From NCBI RefSeq assembly GCF_006171285.1, contig NZ_CP040889.1, positions 2,976,001-3,040,000 on the forward strand: a stretch of 64,000 nt of DNA, written 5' to 3'. Below the pieces are notes generated by a model, which was not told where the DNA came from, did not search any database, and saw only the letters and a program-made list of their open reading frames with translations. Of the stretch, positions 10,338-24,793 are shown one piece after another; within the stretch, counting starts at the first letter, position 1; each line of letters starts with the position of its first letter. The position numbers and the translations under genes are program-made. This stretch comes from Leclercia adecarboxylata. Lineage in GTDB: Bacteria > Pseudomonadota > Gammaproteobacteria > Enterobacterales > Enterobacteriaceae.

Positions 10338-10738
10338 TTCGCCGAGACGTTAAGGGCAGAGCCTACGCAAACGGCCTGACGGTAGCAGCCAGGTGTACCG
10401 CTGGTCACCTCGCAGCTGTGCAGCAGAACCGCATTGGCCTTCATTTTAGAGGCATTGATCTGCATGCGTTTACGCGCAGTGGGAATATTGGGAGGAGAAT
10501 CCTGGTTGGTGGCCTGGCAAGAATCGCCGGAGACTTCACCCAGATCGCGGAACGGTTTACCCACTAAATCTTCAGCCTTGGTATAGATCCTTACCGGCGC
10601 AGGACGTGGCGCTTTTGGCTTCTCAGGCTCCACTTTTGGCGGGGTTGCTGTGCTTTTAACAGGTTCAACAGGAGATCTGCTTAGCATAGAACAGCCGCTC
10701 AGCATCAGTGCTAAAAGACAGATCGGTAAAGCACGCAT
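10334..10738 (-). CDS. rcsF: Outer-membrane lipoprotein RcsF, Rcs phosphorelay sensor
   Basis: Surface-stress sensor lipoprotein that activates the Rcs phosphorelay through IgaA. It has a signal peptide with lipobox LSGC and lipidated Cys16, then a Pro/Lys-rich linker (KSTATPPKVEPEKPKAPRP) that in E. coli threads through outer-membrane proteins. The folded domain carries four cysteines (GDSCQAT, LLHSCEV, GCYRQAVCVG) for the two known nonconsecutive disulfides. Length is 134 residues, as in E. coli. Confidence 0.96.
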   Translation of the reverse strand: MRALPICLLALMLSGCSMLSRSPVEPVKSTATPPKVEPEKPKAPRPAPVRIYTKAEDLVGKPFRDLGEVSGDSCQATNQDSPPNIPTARKRMQINASKMKANAVLLHSCEVTSGTPGCYRQAVCVGSALNVSAK

Positions 10739-10800
10739 AATGTTTCCTCAATGAATTATCAAATCGTCAGATATTGAATCAGTTGCCTGCATAAATGACA

Positions 10801-10820
10801 AGACGGGCTTTCGCCCGTCC
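10801..10820 (-). terminator. Hairpin after metQ
   Basis: GACGGGC-GAAA-GCCCGTC on the minus strand follows metQ by about 25 nt. The T tract after the stem is weak (TTGTCATTT), so termination may be incomplete. Confidence 0.6.
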
Positions 10821-10845
10821 TGAATGATATTACACAAAGGTCAGA

Positions 10846-11661
10846 TTACCAGCCTTTAACTGCGCCGCCGTTAAAGACTTTGTTTGCTTCCTGGTAAACT
10901 TCATCAGACTGGTAGGCCTGGACGAACTTCTTCACGTTTTCCGCATCTTTGTTGTCTTCGCGGGTAACGATCAGGTTAACGTATGGAGAATCTTTATCTT
11001 CTACAAAGATACCGTCTTTCGCTGGGGTCAGGTTGATCTGGCTGGCGTAAGTGGTGTTGATAACCGCCAGGGCGATCTGCGCATCGTCCAGAGAGCGTGG
11101 CAGCTGTGGTGCTTCCAGCTCAACAATTTTCAGGTTTTTTGGGTTCTCGGTTACGTCCAGAACGGTTGGCAGCAGGCCAACACCGTCTTTCAGTTTAATC
11201 AGACCCACTTTCTGCAGCAGCAGCAGGGAACGGCCAAGGTTAGTTGGGTCGTTAGGTACCGCCACCTGAGAACCGTCCTGCAGCTCTTCTAATGATTTGA
11301 TTTTTTTGGAGTAGCCTGCGATTGGGTAAACAAAGGTATTACCTACCGCAACCAGCTTGTAGCCACGATCTTTGATCTGCTGATCCAGGTATGGTTTGTG
11401 CTGGAAGGCGTTAGCATCGATATCGCCTTTGCTCAGCGCTTCGTTAGGCAGAACGTAGTCGTTGAATGTAACCAATTCAACGTCCAGGCCATACTTCTCT
11501 TTCGCCACTTTTGCTGCCGTCTCAGCAACCTGCTGCTCCGCACCGACGATAACGCCTACTTTGATATGGTTTGGATCTTTTTCGTCCTGGCCACAACCTA
11601 CCAGTGCCAGAGAGCCGATCAGCGCGCCTACCGCAGCAAAGGTCTTAAATTTAAACGCCAT
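10846..11661 (-). CDS. metQ: Methionine ABC transporter substrate-binding lipoprotein
   Basis: Periplasmic D/L-methionine-binding lipoprotein that feeds the MetNI importer. The signal peptide carries lipobox LVGC with lipidated Cys23, followed by the NlpA/MetQ-type binding domain (GVIVGAEQQVAETAAKVA, QHKPYLDQQIKDRG). Length is 271 residues, as in E. coli. It is the last gene of the metN-metI-metQ operon, 39 nt after metI. Confidence 0.97.
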   Translation of the reverse strand: MAFKFKTFAAVGALIGSLALVGCGQDEKDPNHIKVGVIVGAEQQVAETAAKVAKEKYGLDVELVTFNDYVLPNEALSKGDIDANAFQHKPYLDQQIKDRGYKLVAVGNTFVYPIAGYSKKIKSLEELQDGSQVAVPNDPTNLGRSLLLLQKVGLIKLKDGVGLLPTVLDVTENPKNLKIVELEAPQLPRSLDDAQIALAVINTTYASQINLTPAKDGIFVEDKDSPYVNLIVTREDNKDAENVKKFVQAYQSDEVYQEANKVFNGGAVKGW

Positions 11662-11700
11662 GTTTTTATCCTTAACTCGTCGAGTTTGTGTTGTGTAACG

Positions 11701-12354
11701 TTATTTGTGCGTAACAGCCCGGACGATGCGATCGCCAGAGAATTGAATGAGATAAACCAGTACAACCAGCAGAACCAGCACGGTATTCATGACGGTAGCA
11801 TTGTAGCCAATGTAACCATACTGATAACCGATCTGACCCAGACCGCCTGCACCGACAGCACCGCCCATCGCAGAGTAACCTACCAGGGTAATCAGCGTGA
11901 TGGTGGCCGCATTGACCAGACCCGGCAGCGCTTCAGGCAGTAAGACTTTGCGTACGATCTGCATCGGCGTCGCACCCATAGCGCGAGAGGCTTCAATCAG
12001 GCCCGACGGGATCTCTAACAGCGCGTTCTCAACCATACGAGCGATAAAGGGTGCTGCGCCCACGGTCAGGGGAACGATAGCGGCCTGCAGGCCGATGGAC
12101 GTGCCCACAATAACGCGGGTGAATGGAATCATCCAGACCAACAGAATAATGAAGGGAATGGAACGGAAGATGTTCACCAGCGCAGAGAGCGTGCGGTACA
12201 GCTTCGCGTTCTCAATAATCTGACCCGGACGGGTAACGTACAGCAGCACGCCCACCGGCAGACCAATGACAAAACCGAAGAAGCCGGATACGAAGGTCAT
12301 CGCCAGCGTTTCCCATACGCCGCGTGCCAGCAACCACATCATTGCCTCAGACAT
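11701..12354 (-). CDS. metI: Methionine ABC transporter permease
   Basis: Inner-membrane permease of the MetNIQ importer, 217 residues with five hydrophobic helices. The EAA-type coupling loop [18 protein letters not shown] contacts the ATPase. The chosen start is the ATG at 12352-12354 (MSEAMMW), matching the E. coli length. It overlaps the metN stop by eight bases, which favours translational coupling over the ATG five codons further upstream. Confidence 0.96.
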   Translation of the reverse strand: MSEAMMWLLARGVWETLAMTFVSGFFGFVIGLPVGVLLYVTRPGQIIENAKLYRTLSALVNIFRSIPFIILLVWMIPFTRVIVGTSIGLQAAIVPLTVGAAPFIARMVENALLEIPSGLIEASRAMGATPMQIVRKVLLPEALPGLVNAATITLITLVGYSAMGGAVGAGGLGQIGYQYGYIGYNATVMNTVLVLLVVLVYLIQFSGDRIVRAVTHK

Positions 12355-13378
12355 AACCCAGTACCTCAACTTTTACATGATGCTCTTGCAGCCAGGCGAT
12401 AGCAGCCTGCGTATCTTCTTGCGTGCCGTGCATTTCAGTCAGCATGATGCCGAACTTGACGCCACCGGCGTAATCCATCTGCGCGCTAATAATGTTGTTA
12501 TTCACATTGAAACGGCGGGCGGTTTCGGACAGCAGCGGTGCATCCACTGACTTGCCGGTAAACTCCATTCGCAGCATCGGAACACTGTTGGCTTCAGGCT
12601 GGCTTTTCAGACGGGCCAGATAGTCTTCCGGGATATCCAGATGCAGGGTGGCCTGAATGAATTGTTGCGCCAGGGGGGTTTTAGGATGAGAGAACACTTC
12701 GCTTACGGCGTCTTGCTCAATCAGTTGCCCGTTGCTGATCACCGCCACGCAGTCGCAGATGCGTTTAACCACATCCATCTCGTGTGTAATAAGAAGAATG
12801 GTCAGTCCCAGGCGACGGTTAATGTCCTTCAACAGCTCCAGTATCGAGCGGGTAGTTGCGGGATCCAGGGCGCTGGTGGCTTCGTCACAGAGCAGCACTT
12901 TCGGGTTGCTGGCCAGGGCACGGGCAATGGCTACACGCTGTTTTTGTCCACCGGATAAGTTCGCCGGGAAGGTATCGTGTTTGTCGCTCAGACCGACCAG
13001 ATCCAGAAGTTCGGTCACGCGGCGTTTGATTTCGTCTTTTGGCGTATTGTCCAGCTCCAGCGGCAGGGCAACGTTACCAAACACGGTGCGCGAGGAGAGC
13101 AGGTTAAAGTGCTGGAAGATCATGCCAATCTGGCGGCGAGCTTTAGTCAGTTCTGATTCGGAAAGGGTAGTCAGCTCCTTGCCATCCACCTGAACGTGAC
13201 CTTCGGTCGGACGTTCAAGCAGGTTAACGCAACGAATGAGCGTACTTTTACCTGCACCTGAGGCGCCAATGACGCCATAAATCTGTCCAGCCGGAACATG
13301 CAGGCTAACGTTGTTCAACGCCTGAATGGTGCGGTTCCCTTGCTGGAACACTTTGGTGATATTCGAAAGTTTAATCAT
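12347..13378 (-). CDS. metN: Methionine ABC transporter ATP-binding protein
   Basis: ATPase of the methionine importer. Walker [10 protein letters not shown] is at residues 38-46, the signature is LSGGQKQR, and Walker B is [15 protein letters not shown]-terminal NIL/C2 regulatory domain (about residues 265-340) in family members binds methionine and trans-inhibits transport. Length is 343 residues, as in E. coli. The promoter region contains MetJ operator repeats, so repression by S-adenosylmethionine-loaded MetJ is expected. Confidence 0.97.
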   Translation of the reverse strand: MIKLSNITKVFQQGNRTIQALNNVSLHVPAGQIYGVIGASGAGKSTLIRCVNLLERPTEGHVQVDGKELTTLSESELTKARRQIGMIFQHFNLLSSRTVFGNVALPLELDNTPKDEIKRRVTELLDLVGLSDKHDTFPANLSGGQKQRVAIARALASNPKVLLCDEATSALDPATTRSILELLKDINRRLGLTILLITHEMDVVKRICDCVAVISNGQLIEQDAVSEVFSHPKTPLAQQFIQATLHLDIPEDYLARLKSQPEANSVPMLRMEFTGKSVDAPLLSETARRFNVNNNIISAQMDYAGGVKFGIMLTEMHGTQEDTQAAIAWLQEHHVKVEVLGYV

Positions 13379-13454
13379 TAGATTATTTTTATCGTATGTA
13401 AGTTAGCCGTGGCATTTTCTGCTGCCTGATGCGGGCGATGACCGTCAACAAAAC

Positions 13455-13478
13455 GGATGTTAAGGCATCCAGACGTCT
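13455..13478 (-). promoter_or_regulatory. MetJ operator (met boxes) upstream of metN
   Basis: A perfect met box AGACGTCT lies at 13471-13478. The two preceding 8-bp registers are degenerate (AGGCATCC matches five of eight), consistent with the tandem 8-bp arrays bound cooperatively by MetJ. It sits about 80 nt upstream of the metN start, between metN and the divergent gmhB. Confidence 0.8.
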
Positions 13479-13565
13479 AAATCAATCCAACTCTGCGCGA
13501 TGAGCACTTTCTTGCGCAGTGAAACATGAGATACTAAGCAGACATCCCTTTTCAGGAGCAAACCG

Positions 13566-14132
13566 GTGGCAAAATCAGTACCCGCAATTTTTCTCGATCG
13601 TGACGGCACAATTAATGTCGATCATGGGTATGTACATGAGATAGACGAATTTGAATTCATCGAGGGCGTAATAGAAGCCATGCGTGAATTAAAAGAGATG
13701 GGTTTTGCGCTGGTGGTGGTTACCAACCAGTCAGGCATCGCGCGCGGTAAGTTCACTGAAGCACAGTTCGAGACCTTAACAGAGTGGATGGACTGGTCGC
13801 TTGCCGATCGTGGCGTTGACCTGGACGGTATCTATTATTGCCCGCACCACCCGCAAGGCACCGTAGAAGAGTATCGTCAGACCTGTGACTGCCGTAAACC
13901 GCACCCGGGTATGTTCATCTCCGCGCAAGAGTTCCTTCATATAGATATGAGCGCTTCATATATGGTGGGCGATAAACTGGAAGATATGCAGGCAGCTGCC
14001 GCAGCAGGTGTAGGCCATAAAATTCTGGTACGCACCGGCAAACCGGTCACGCCAGAAGCAGAAAGTGCAGCGGATTGCGTCATTAACAGCCTTGCAACAC
14101 TGCCAGAAACCATCAAAAAGCAGCAAAAATAG
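13566..14132 (+). CDS. gmhB: D-glycero-beta-D-manno-heptose 1,7-bisphosphate 7-phosphatase
   Basis: HAD-family phosphatase in ADP-heptose synthesis for the lipopolysaccharide inner core. The nucleophile motif LDRDGT (D11, D13) opens the protein. The zinc loop is visible as CPHHPQG...CDCRKP, and the C-terminal Mg site is [14 protein letters not shown]. Length is 188 residues (E. coli 191). The start is GTG with AGGAG upstream. It functions in the same pathway as lpcA (gmhA), found at 33 kb in this window. Confidence 0.96.
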   Translation: MAKSVPAIFLDRDGTINVDHGYVHEIDEFEFIEGVIEAMRELKEMGFALVVVTNQSGIARGKFTEAQFETLTEWMDWSLADRGVDLDGIYYCPHHPQGTVEEYRQTCDCRKPHPGMFISAQEFLHIDMSASYMVGDKLEDMQAAAAAGVGHKILVRTGKPVTPEAESAADCVINSLATLPETIKKQQK

Positions 14133-14500
14133 GCGTTATGGCGAAAAGATGAGCGGTTGAAATAAAATTGTCTTTTTCCGCTTGTCAGTGCCGAAGAACT
14201 CCCTATAATGCGCCTCCATCGACACGGCAGATGTGAATCACTTCACACTAACAGCCGGGCCGGTTGAAGAGAAAAGCGTGAAATAATCGCTTGACTCTGA
14301 AAGAGGAAAGCGTAATATACGCCACCTCGCAACGGTGAGCGAAAGCCGCGTTGCACTGCTCTTTAACAATTTATCAGACAATCTGTGTGGGCACTCAAAG
14401 TGACATGGATTCTTAATGTCTTCGGACAATAAATGAATACCAAGTCTCTGAGTGAACATACGTAATTCATTACGAAGTTTAATTCACGAGCATCAAACTT
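14133..14500 (+). promoter_or_regulatory. rRNA operon promoter and leader region (P1, P2, boxA)
   Basis: P1 has -35 TTGTCA (14182-14187), a 16-bp spacer and -10 TATAAT (14204-14209), followed by a GC-rich discriminator. The A/T-rich stretch just upstream resembles an UP element. P2 has -35 TTGACT (14291-14296), a 16-bp spacer and -10 TAATAT (14313-14318). The antitermination boxA TGCTCTTTAACAA is at 14357-14369. The remaining leader to the 16S 5' end holds the pre-rRNA processing stem. No protein gene is present. Confidence 0.9.
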
Positions 14501-16036
<1,536 letters not shown>

Positions 16037-16106
16037 CCTTAAAGAACCTGCCTTTGCAGTGCTCACACAGATTGTCTGATGAAAATTAGCAGTAAAAAAT
16101 CTCTGC

Positions 16107-16183
<77 letters not shown>

Positions 16184-16288
16184 AATTTTTACTGATGCTG
16201 CGTTGCGGCGACACTCACATACTTCAGTATGCTTCGTGTCACCACGCCTTGCCTCAGAAAAAATTACCGGTACAGAGATGACCACGAT

Positions 16289-16364
16289 GGGGCTATAGCT
16301 CAGCTGGGAGAGCGCCTGCCTTGCACGCAGGAGGTCTGCGGTTCGATCCCGCATAGCTCCACCA
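16289..16364 (+). tRNA. alaV: tRNA-Ala (TGC)
   Basis: A 76-nt tRNA in the 16S-23S spacer, starting GGGGCTATAGCTCAG, with anticodon TGC in loop CTTGCAC and an encoded CCA. Boundaries may be off by one base. Confidence 0.97.
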
Positions 16365-16424
16365 TCTTTACTGCGACAACATGAAAACTTCAGAGTGTAC
16401 CTGCGAAGGTGCGCTGCGAAGTTT

Positions 16425-16437
16425 TGCTCTTTAAAAA
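16425..16437 (+). promoter_or_regulatory. boxA-like antitermination element before 23S
   Basis: TGCTCTTTAAAAA in the spacer downstream of tRNA-Ala matches the rrn boxA consensus (TGCTCTTTAACAA) at all but one or two positions. It reinforces Nus-factor antitermination through the 23S gene. Confidence 0.7.
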
Positions 16438-16560
16438 TCTGGATCAAGCTGAAAATTGAAACGACACACTGTGTCTGTTCTCCGTAACAGGAACAGATGG
16501 AAAGTGTGTTCGAGTCTCTCAAATTTTCACAACGCGAAGTGAAACAGCTTCGGGTTGTGA

Positions 16561-19460
<2,900 letters not shown>

Positions 19461-19523
19461 ACAACGCCGAAGCTGTTTCGGTGGGATTTGAGACGATTTT
19501 CAGCTGATACAGATTACAGAATT

Positions 19524-19643
19524 TGCCTGGCGGCTGTAGCGCGGTGGTCCCACCTGACCCCATGCCGAACTCAGAAGTGAAACGCCGTAGCGCCGATGGT
19601 AGTGTGGGGTCTCCCCATGCGAGAGTAGGGAACTGCCAGGCAT
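19524..19643 (+). rRNA. rrfH: 5S ribosomal RNA
   Basis: A 120-nt sequence from TGCCTGGCGGC to CTGCCAGGCAT, closing on itself through the terminal helix. It is nearly identical to E. coli 5S. Confidence 0.99.
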
Positions 19644-19696
19644 CAAATTACGCAGTGAACCGGGGCAATAAACCGGTGTTTGTAGAAGTATTCGGT

Positions 19697-19773
19697 GGAG
19701 CGGTAGTTCAGTCGGTTAGAATACCTGCCTGTCACGCAGGGGGTCGCGGGTTCGAGTCCCGTCCGTTCCGCCA
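19697..19773 (+). tRNA. aspU: tRNA-Asp (GTC), distal gene of the rRNA operon
   Basis: A 77-nt tRNA starting GGAGCGGTAGTTCAG with anticodon GTC in CTGTCAC and an encoded CCA. It follows 5S as aspU does in E. coli rrnH. The same tRNA sequence recurs at 29225-29301. Confidence 0.98.
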
Positions 19774-19782
19774 CTTATAAGA

Positions 19783-19813
19783 AGCCCTGAGCTAACGCTC
19801 AGGGCTTTTTTCT
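19783..19813 (+). terminator. rRNA operon terminator
   Basis: AGCCCTGAG-CTAA-CGCTCAGGGCT is followed by TTTTTCTT, directly after tRNA-Asp. Confidence 0.9.
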
Positions 19814-19935
19814 TGCCTGTCGTTTGATTATTGCTTCTAACGCAAAAATCCTCTGCTTAATACGCTCTTTTTTCACATAGCACCGATAGCGATAATCCTC
19901 TTCATTAACAAACATGATGAAGAAAAGAGGAATTC

Positions 19936-20739
19936 ATGACTATCCCTGCATTCGATCTTGGCACTTTCCGCCTGAAAGACGACGTTGTTATCGCATCCGT
20001 TAAAAACGCCCTTGAATTGGGCTATCGCGCAGTTGATACCGCCCAGATCTACGACAACGAAGCAACTGTCGGTCAGGCCATCGCAGAAAGCGGTGTATCG
20101 CGTGACGAACTTTTTATCACGACCAAGATCTGGACTGAGAACCTCAGTAAAGAGAAATTAATCCCAAGCCTCAAAGAGAGCCTGAAGAAACTGCGTACGG
20201 AGTATATTGATCTGACGCTGATCCACTGGCCATCACCGAACGATGCCGTCTCCGTTGAAGAATTTATGCAGGCATTACTGGAAGCCAAAGCTCAGGGGCT
20301 GACGCGTGAAATTGGTATCTCCAACTTCACTATCCCATTGATGGAAAGAGCGATTGCCGCCGTTGGCGCAGAAAATATCGCCACCAATCAGATCGAACTT
20401 TCACCTTATCTGCAAAACCGTCAGGTGGTGGAGTGGGCGAAGCAGCACAGCATCCATATTACCTCTTACATGACCCTGGCTTACGGCAAGGCGCTGAAAG
20501 ATGAAACCATTCTGCGCATTGCTGCTAAGCATAATGCAACCGCAGCGCAGGTGATTCTGGCATGGGCGATGGGCGAAGGTTATGCGGTGATCCCGTCTTC
20601 AACTAAACGTGAAAACCTGGCGAGCAACCTACTGGCGCGGGATCTGAAGCTGGATCAGGATGACAAAAAAGCGATCGCTGCGCTCGATTGCAACGATCGT
20701 CTGGTTAGTCCGGAAGGCCTGGCACCGAACTGGGATTAA
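19936..20739 (+). CDS. dkgB: Aldo/keto reductase, 2,5-diketo-D-gluconate reductase B type
   Basis: NADPH-dependent cytosolic reductase of the AKR superfamily (267 residues, E. coli 267), acting on methylglyoxal, beta-keto esters and possibly 2,5-diketogluconate. The catalytic tetrad candidates are Asp in [11 protein letters not shown], its Tyr, Lys in ITTKIW and His in LIHWPSPN. The start ATG follows AAAGAGGAATTC. It directly follows the rRNA operon as in E. coli and converges on yafC. Confidence 0.96.
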   Translation: MTIPAFDLGTFRLKDDVVIASVKNALELGYRAVDTAQIYDNEATVGQAIAESGVSRDELFITTKIWTENLSKEKLIPSLKESLKKLRTEYIDLTLIHWPSPNDAVSVEEFMQALLEAKAQGLTREIGISNFTIPLMERAIAAVGAENIATNQIELSPYLQNRQVVEWAKQHSIHITSYMTLAYGKALKDETILRIAAKHNATAAQVILAWAMGEGYAVIPSSTKRENLASNLLARDLKLDQDDKKAIAALDCNDRLVSPEGLAPNWD

Positions 20740-20769
20740 ATTAACCCGCCCTCTGTACTCCAAACCCTC

Positions 20770-21672
20770 TTACAGCTCCTTCGGGAGCTGTTTTACATGC
20801 TCGCTCAGAAAATCAATAAAGGCCCGGATCCGGGTACTCACCGCTCTGTCGCTGTAATAGACCGCGCTGAAGGGCATCTGAACCGGCAGGCGCTTATCCG
20901 CCATCAGTTCGACTAATTCACCCCGCGCGATCTCTTTATCAATCATATAATCCGACAGGCAAGCAATCCCATTTCCTTCAAGGCATAACTGTTTGAGCGT
21001 CTCGCCGCTGTTCGATGATAAACCGCAGACCACTTCATGCAGCTGGCCATCGTGGCAGGCAACGGGCCAGGTATTTAGCGATACCGGCTCCGTGAAGCCT
21101 AGGCACAGATGCTGCTTCAGCTCATCAATCGTCTCAGGCTTGCCGAAGCGGGCAATATAGTCCGGAGAGGCGATAATTTTGCGATAGCTGGTAAACAGAG
21201 GACGAGCCCGCAGACTGGAATCCGTTAATGTCCCGGCGCGGATCGCCACATCCACCTTGCGTTCGATCAGATTGATAAAGGTTTCCGAAGAGACCAGTGA
21301 GAGCGTCATTTCCGGATAACGTTCGCGGAAAGGCTTAATAAGAGGCATCAGGAAATGCAGCACAACGGGGGTCGCTGCATCAATACGTAATAGTCCTCGC
21401 GGTGTGCTGCGCGTTTCCATGATCTCTGTTTCGGCGGCGGCCATCTCCTGCAGGATGGACTGTACGCGCCGGAAATAGCGTTCACCTTCTTCTGTCAGGC
21501 TGAGCTGGCGGGTTGTCCGGTTCAGCAGACTGACGCCCAGCTTCATCTCCAGCTTTTTGACAGAGCGGCTGACGGCAGAATTGGCCTGTCCCAGCTGTTC
21601 AGCCGCACGGCTAAAACTGCCGCTCTCAACGACGGCGACGAATATCGCCAGCTCCTCAGAGGTTGCTTTCAT
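20770..21672 (-). CDS. yafC: LysR-family transcriptional regulator YafC
   Basis: LysR regulator of 300 residues with an N-terminal winged HTH ([20 protein letters not shown]) and a C-terminal effector-binding domain of the CrgA/DsdC-like type. It is divergent from an MFS transporter gene with a 105-nt shared promoter region, so control of that exporter is a reasonable inference. The effector is unknown. Its 3' end overlaps the dkgB terminator stem. Confidence 0.92.
   Translation of the reverse strand: MKATSEELAIFVAVVESGSFSRAAEQLGQANSAVSRSVKKLEMKLGVSLLNRTTRQLSLTEEGERYFRRVQSILQEMAAAETEIMETRSTPRGLLRIDAATPVVLHFLMPLIKPFRERYPEMTLSLVSSETFINLIERKVDVAIRAGTLTDSSLRARPLFTSYRKIIASPDYIARFGKPETIDELKQHLCLGFTEPVSLNTWPVACHDGQLHEVVCGLSSNSGETLKQLCLEGNGIACLSDYMIDKEIARGELVELMADKRLPVQMPFSAVYYSDRAVSTRIRAFIDFLSEHVKQLPKEL
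20772..20794 (+). terminator. Terminator of dkgB inside the yafC 3' end
   Basis: ACAGCTCC-TTCG-GGAGCTGT followed by TTTTAC on the plus strand is a short UUCG-capped stem. It overlaps the last yafC codons, encoding its QLPKEL end on the other strand. Confidence 0.7.
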
Positions 21673-21777
21673 TGTTGCTTTATCCGCAAAATTTTATTGA
21701 TACTTTGAGCATTTTTGTTATTTAAACACTGGCGCATACTTCGTGTCATCTTAATCCTGATGAGACGGAGTTTTTTT

Positions 21778-22953
21778 ATGCCTCTGGCGCTACTTGCCCT
21801 GACGATCAGTGCCTTTGCAATCGGCACGACTGAATTTGTTATTGTAGGTCTGGTTCCAACGATTGCTGACCAACTTGCTATCTCGCTGCCTTCAGCGGGT
21901 CTACTGGTTTCTATCTATGCTCTTGGCGTGGCAATCGGCGCGCCGGTGCTGACCGCGCTTACAGGCCGTCTACCGCGTAAGCAGCTGCTGATGGCATTGA
22001 TGGTGCTGTTCACCGCGGGCAACATCCTTGCCTGGCAGGCACCGGATTATACGACGCTGGTCATTGCCCGCCTGCTGACGGGTCTTGCTCATGGCGTCTT
22101 CTTCTCTATCGGATCAACAATTGCCACAAGTCTGGTGCCGAAAGAGAAGGCCGCCTCCGCCATCGCCATTATGTTTGGCGGTTTAACCGTCGCGCTGGTC
22201 ACGGGTGTCCCGTTGGGCACCTTTATCGGGCAGCATTTTGGCTGGCGCGAAACTTTTCTTGCGGTCTCACTGCTGGGCGTGATTGCGCTGATTAGCAGTC
22301 TGGTACTGATCCCGTCCAATATTCCGGGGCGTGCGGCAGCGACGTTGCGCGATCAACTGAAGGTACTGACACATCCTCGTTTGCTGATGATCTATGCTAT
22401 TACGGCATTGGGTTACGGCGGGGTCTTTACCGCGTTTACCTTCCTGGCACCCATGATGCAGGACCTGGCCGGGTTCTCACCGAGCGCCGTCAGCTGGATC
22501 CTGCTGGGCTATGGTGTTTCGGTGGCGATCGGCAATATCTGGGGTGGCAAGCTGGCGGATAAGCATGGTGCAGTCCCGGCATTGAAAATTATCTTTGCCG
22601 CCCTGGTTGTGCTGCTTTTGGTCTTCCAGTTTACCGCCTCCATGCAGTATGCCGCGCTGGCGACGGTACTGGTGATGGGGATCTTCGCCTTCGGCAACGT
22701 ACCGGGTCTCCAGGTGTACGTTGTGCAGAAAGCCGAGCTGTATACGCCCAACGCTGTGGATGTGGCCTCCGGTTTGAATATCGCCGCGTTTAACGTCGGT
22801 ATCGCGCTGGGTTCGATTATCGGTGGGCAGACGGTTGAGCATTTCGGTCTGTCGCAAACACCGTGGATTGGGGCGGTCATTGTTCTCGTGGCATTTCTGT
22901 TGATTGGTCTTAGTGGCCGCCTGGATAAGCCTGCTCGCGTCGCTCTGGGATAG
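21778..22953 (+). CDS. MFS (DHA1-type) transporter
   Basis: Inner-membrane major facilitator of 391 residues with about twelve hydrophobic segments, resembling the AraJ/YdhP/SotB-like drug or sugar efflux branch. Motif A-like sequence GRLPRKQLL follows helix 2, and the motif C-like VTGVPLGTFIGQ is in the fifth helix region. ATG 21778 is chosen over an upstream frame extension because GACGGAG is well placed before it and the protein then begins directly with helix 1. E. coli K-12 has no transporter between yafC and yafD. Substrate is unknown. Confidence 0.88.
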   Translation: MPLALLALTISAFAIGTTEFVIVGLVPTIADQLAISLPSAGLLVSIYALGVAIGAPVLTALTGRLPRKQLLMALMVLFTAGNILAWQAPDYTTLVIARLLTGLAHGVFFSIGSTIATSLVPKEKAASAIAIMFGGLTVALVTGVPLGTFIGQHFGWRETFLAVSLLGVIALISSLVLIPSNIPGRAAATLRDQLKVLTHPRLLMIYAITALGYGGVFTAFTFLAPMMQDLAGFSPSAVSWILLGYGVSVAIGNIWGGKLADKHGAVPALKIIFAALVVLLLVFQFTASMQYAALATVLVMGIFAFGNVPGLQVYVVQKAELYTPNAVDVASGLNIAAFNVGIALGSIIGGQTVEHFGLSQTPWIGAVIVLVAFLLIGLSGRLDKPARVALG

Positions 22954-23077
22954 CTTAATGTAAGTACTTACTGACAAAACTACTCAGGAGTTTCTTAGTA
23001 ATTGCGTTGAAAGTGTGAGCTGAAAACCCTATAACATTAGAACCCGCTACTGATTCTGGACGGGTTCTTGTTGATAG

Positions 23078-23893
<816 letters not shown>

Positions 23894-23969
23894 AGGTGCG
23901 TCAGGTCTGCCGTGGGGCAGGCCTGCGCGGGTGCTGCCCTTTATTTTTCATCAACCGAAGGACAGCAAA

Positions 23970-24740
23970 ATGACAACACAGTCCCATCATGACAACGTAG
24001 AAAAACAGTTTGGCTCCCAGGCTAAGGCCTATCTGACGAGCGCGGTGCACGCATCCGGGCGCGATTTGCAGCGGCTGGCTGAACGTCTGGCCGATTTTCC
24101 TGAGGCCAGCGTCCTTGATTTAGGCTGCGGGGCGGGTCATGCCAGCTTCGTGGCGGCGCAGCAGGTGGCGCATGTGACCGCATACGACTTGTCCAGCCAG
24201 ATGCTGGAGGTGGTATCAGCCGCGGCCAGTGAGAAGGGATTAAGTAATATCACCACCCGTCAGGGCTATGCGGAATCCTTACCCTTTGACGATCAAACGT
24301 TTGATATTGTGATTAGCCGCTATTCGGCGCACCACTGGCATGATGTCGGCCAGGCGTTGCGCGAGGTTAAAAGGGTACTGAAGCCGGGTGGTCTGGTTAT
24401 CATCATGGATATCATGTCGCCGGGCCACCCGGTACGTGATATCTGGTTACAGACGGTGGAAGCGCTGCGGGATACTTCGCATGTCCGCAACTATTCCAGC
24501 GGCGAGTGGTTGTCCATGTTAACCGAGGCGGGGCTGATCTCGCGATCGTTGCAGACTGACCGGTTGACGCTGGAGTTTTCTTCGTGGATCGCCCGTATGC
24601 GCACCCCAGAGGCTCTGAGCCAGGCGATTCGCCTGTATCAGGATAGCGCCTCTGCCGAGGTCAAAGCCTACTTTGAGCTGCAGGAAGAGGGCTCGTTTAC
24701 CAGCGATACCATTCTGGCGGAAGCCCAAAAGGCGGGATAA
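23970..24740 (+). CDS. yafE: Class I SAM-dependent methyltransferase YafE
   Basis: Cytosolic methyltransferase of 256 residues with motif I VLDLGCGAGHASF and post-I YDLSSQML, a UbiE/Methyltransf_11-type fold. The start at ATG 23970 follows GAAGGACAGC; the frame is open further upstream but that part overlaps yafD and does not resemble the family. Substrate is unknown. It is followed by an intrinsic terminator. Confidence 0.9.
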   Translation: MTTQSHHDNVEKQFGSQAKAYLTSAVHASGRDLQRLAERLADFPEASVLDLGCGAGHASFVAAQQVAHVTAYDLSSQMLEVVSAAASEKGLSNITTRQGYAESLPFDDQTFDIVISRYSAHHWHDVGQALREVKRVLKPGGLVIIMDIMSPGHPVRDIWLQTVEALRDTSHVRNYSSGEWLSMLTEAGLISRSLQTDRLTLEFSSWIARMRTPEALSQAIRLYQDSASAEVKAYFELQEEGSFTSDTILAEAQKAG

Positions 24741-24742
24741 AC

Positions 24743-24775
24743 AAAAAAGGCACCGAGGGGAATCGGTGCCTTTTT
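24743..24775. terminator. Terminator between yafE and mltD
   Basis: AAAAAAGGCACCGA / TCGGTGCCTTTTT forms a strong stem with both A and T runs, so it can serve both convergent genes. Confidence 0.9.
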
Positions 24776-24793
24776 CACAGCTGGTCTCTGAAA

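Noticed and set aside
16289..16364. Apparent 6-nt anticodon loop in tRNA-Ala on a first count
   Set aside because: The translated opposite strand confirms a normal 7-nt loop (CTTGCAC), so the tRNA is ordinary.
19523..19780. Open frame across 5S and tRNA-Asp
   Set aside because: It is fully explained by the two RNA genes.
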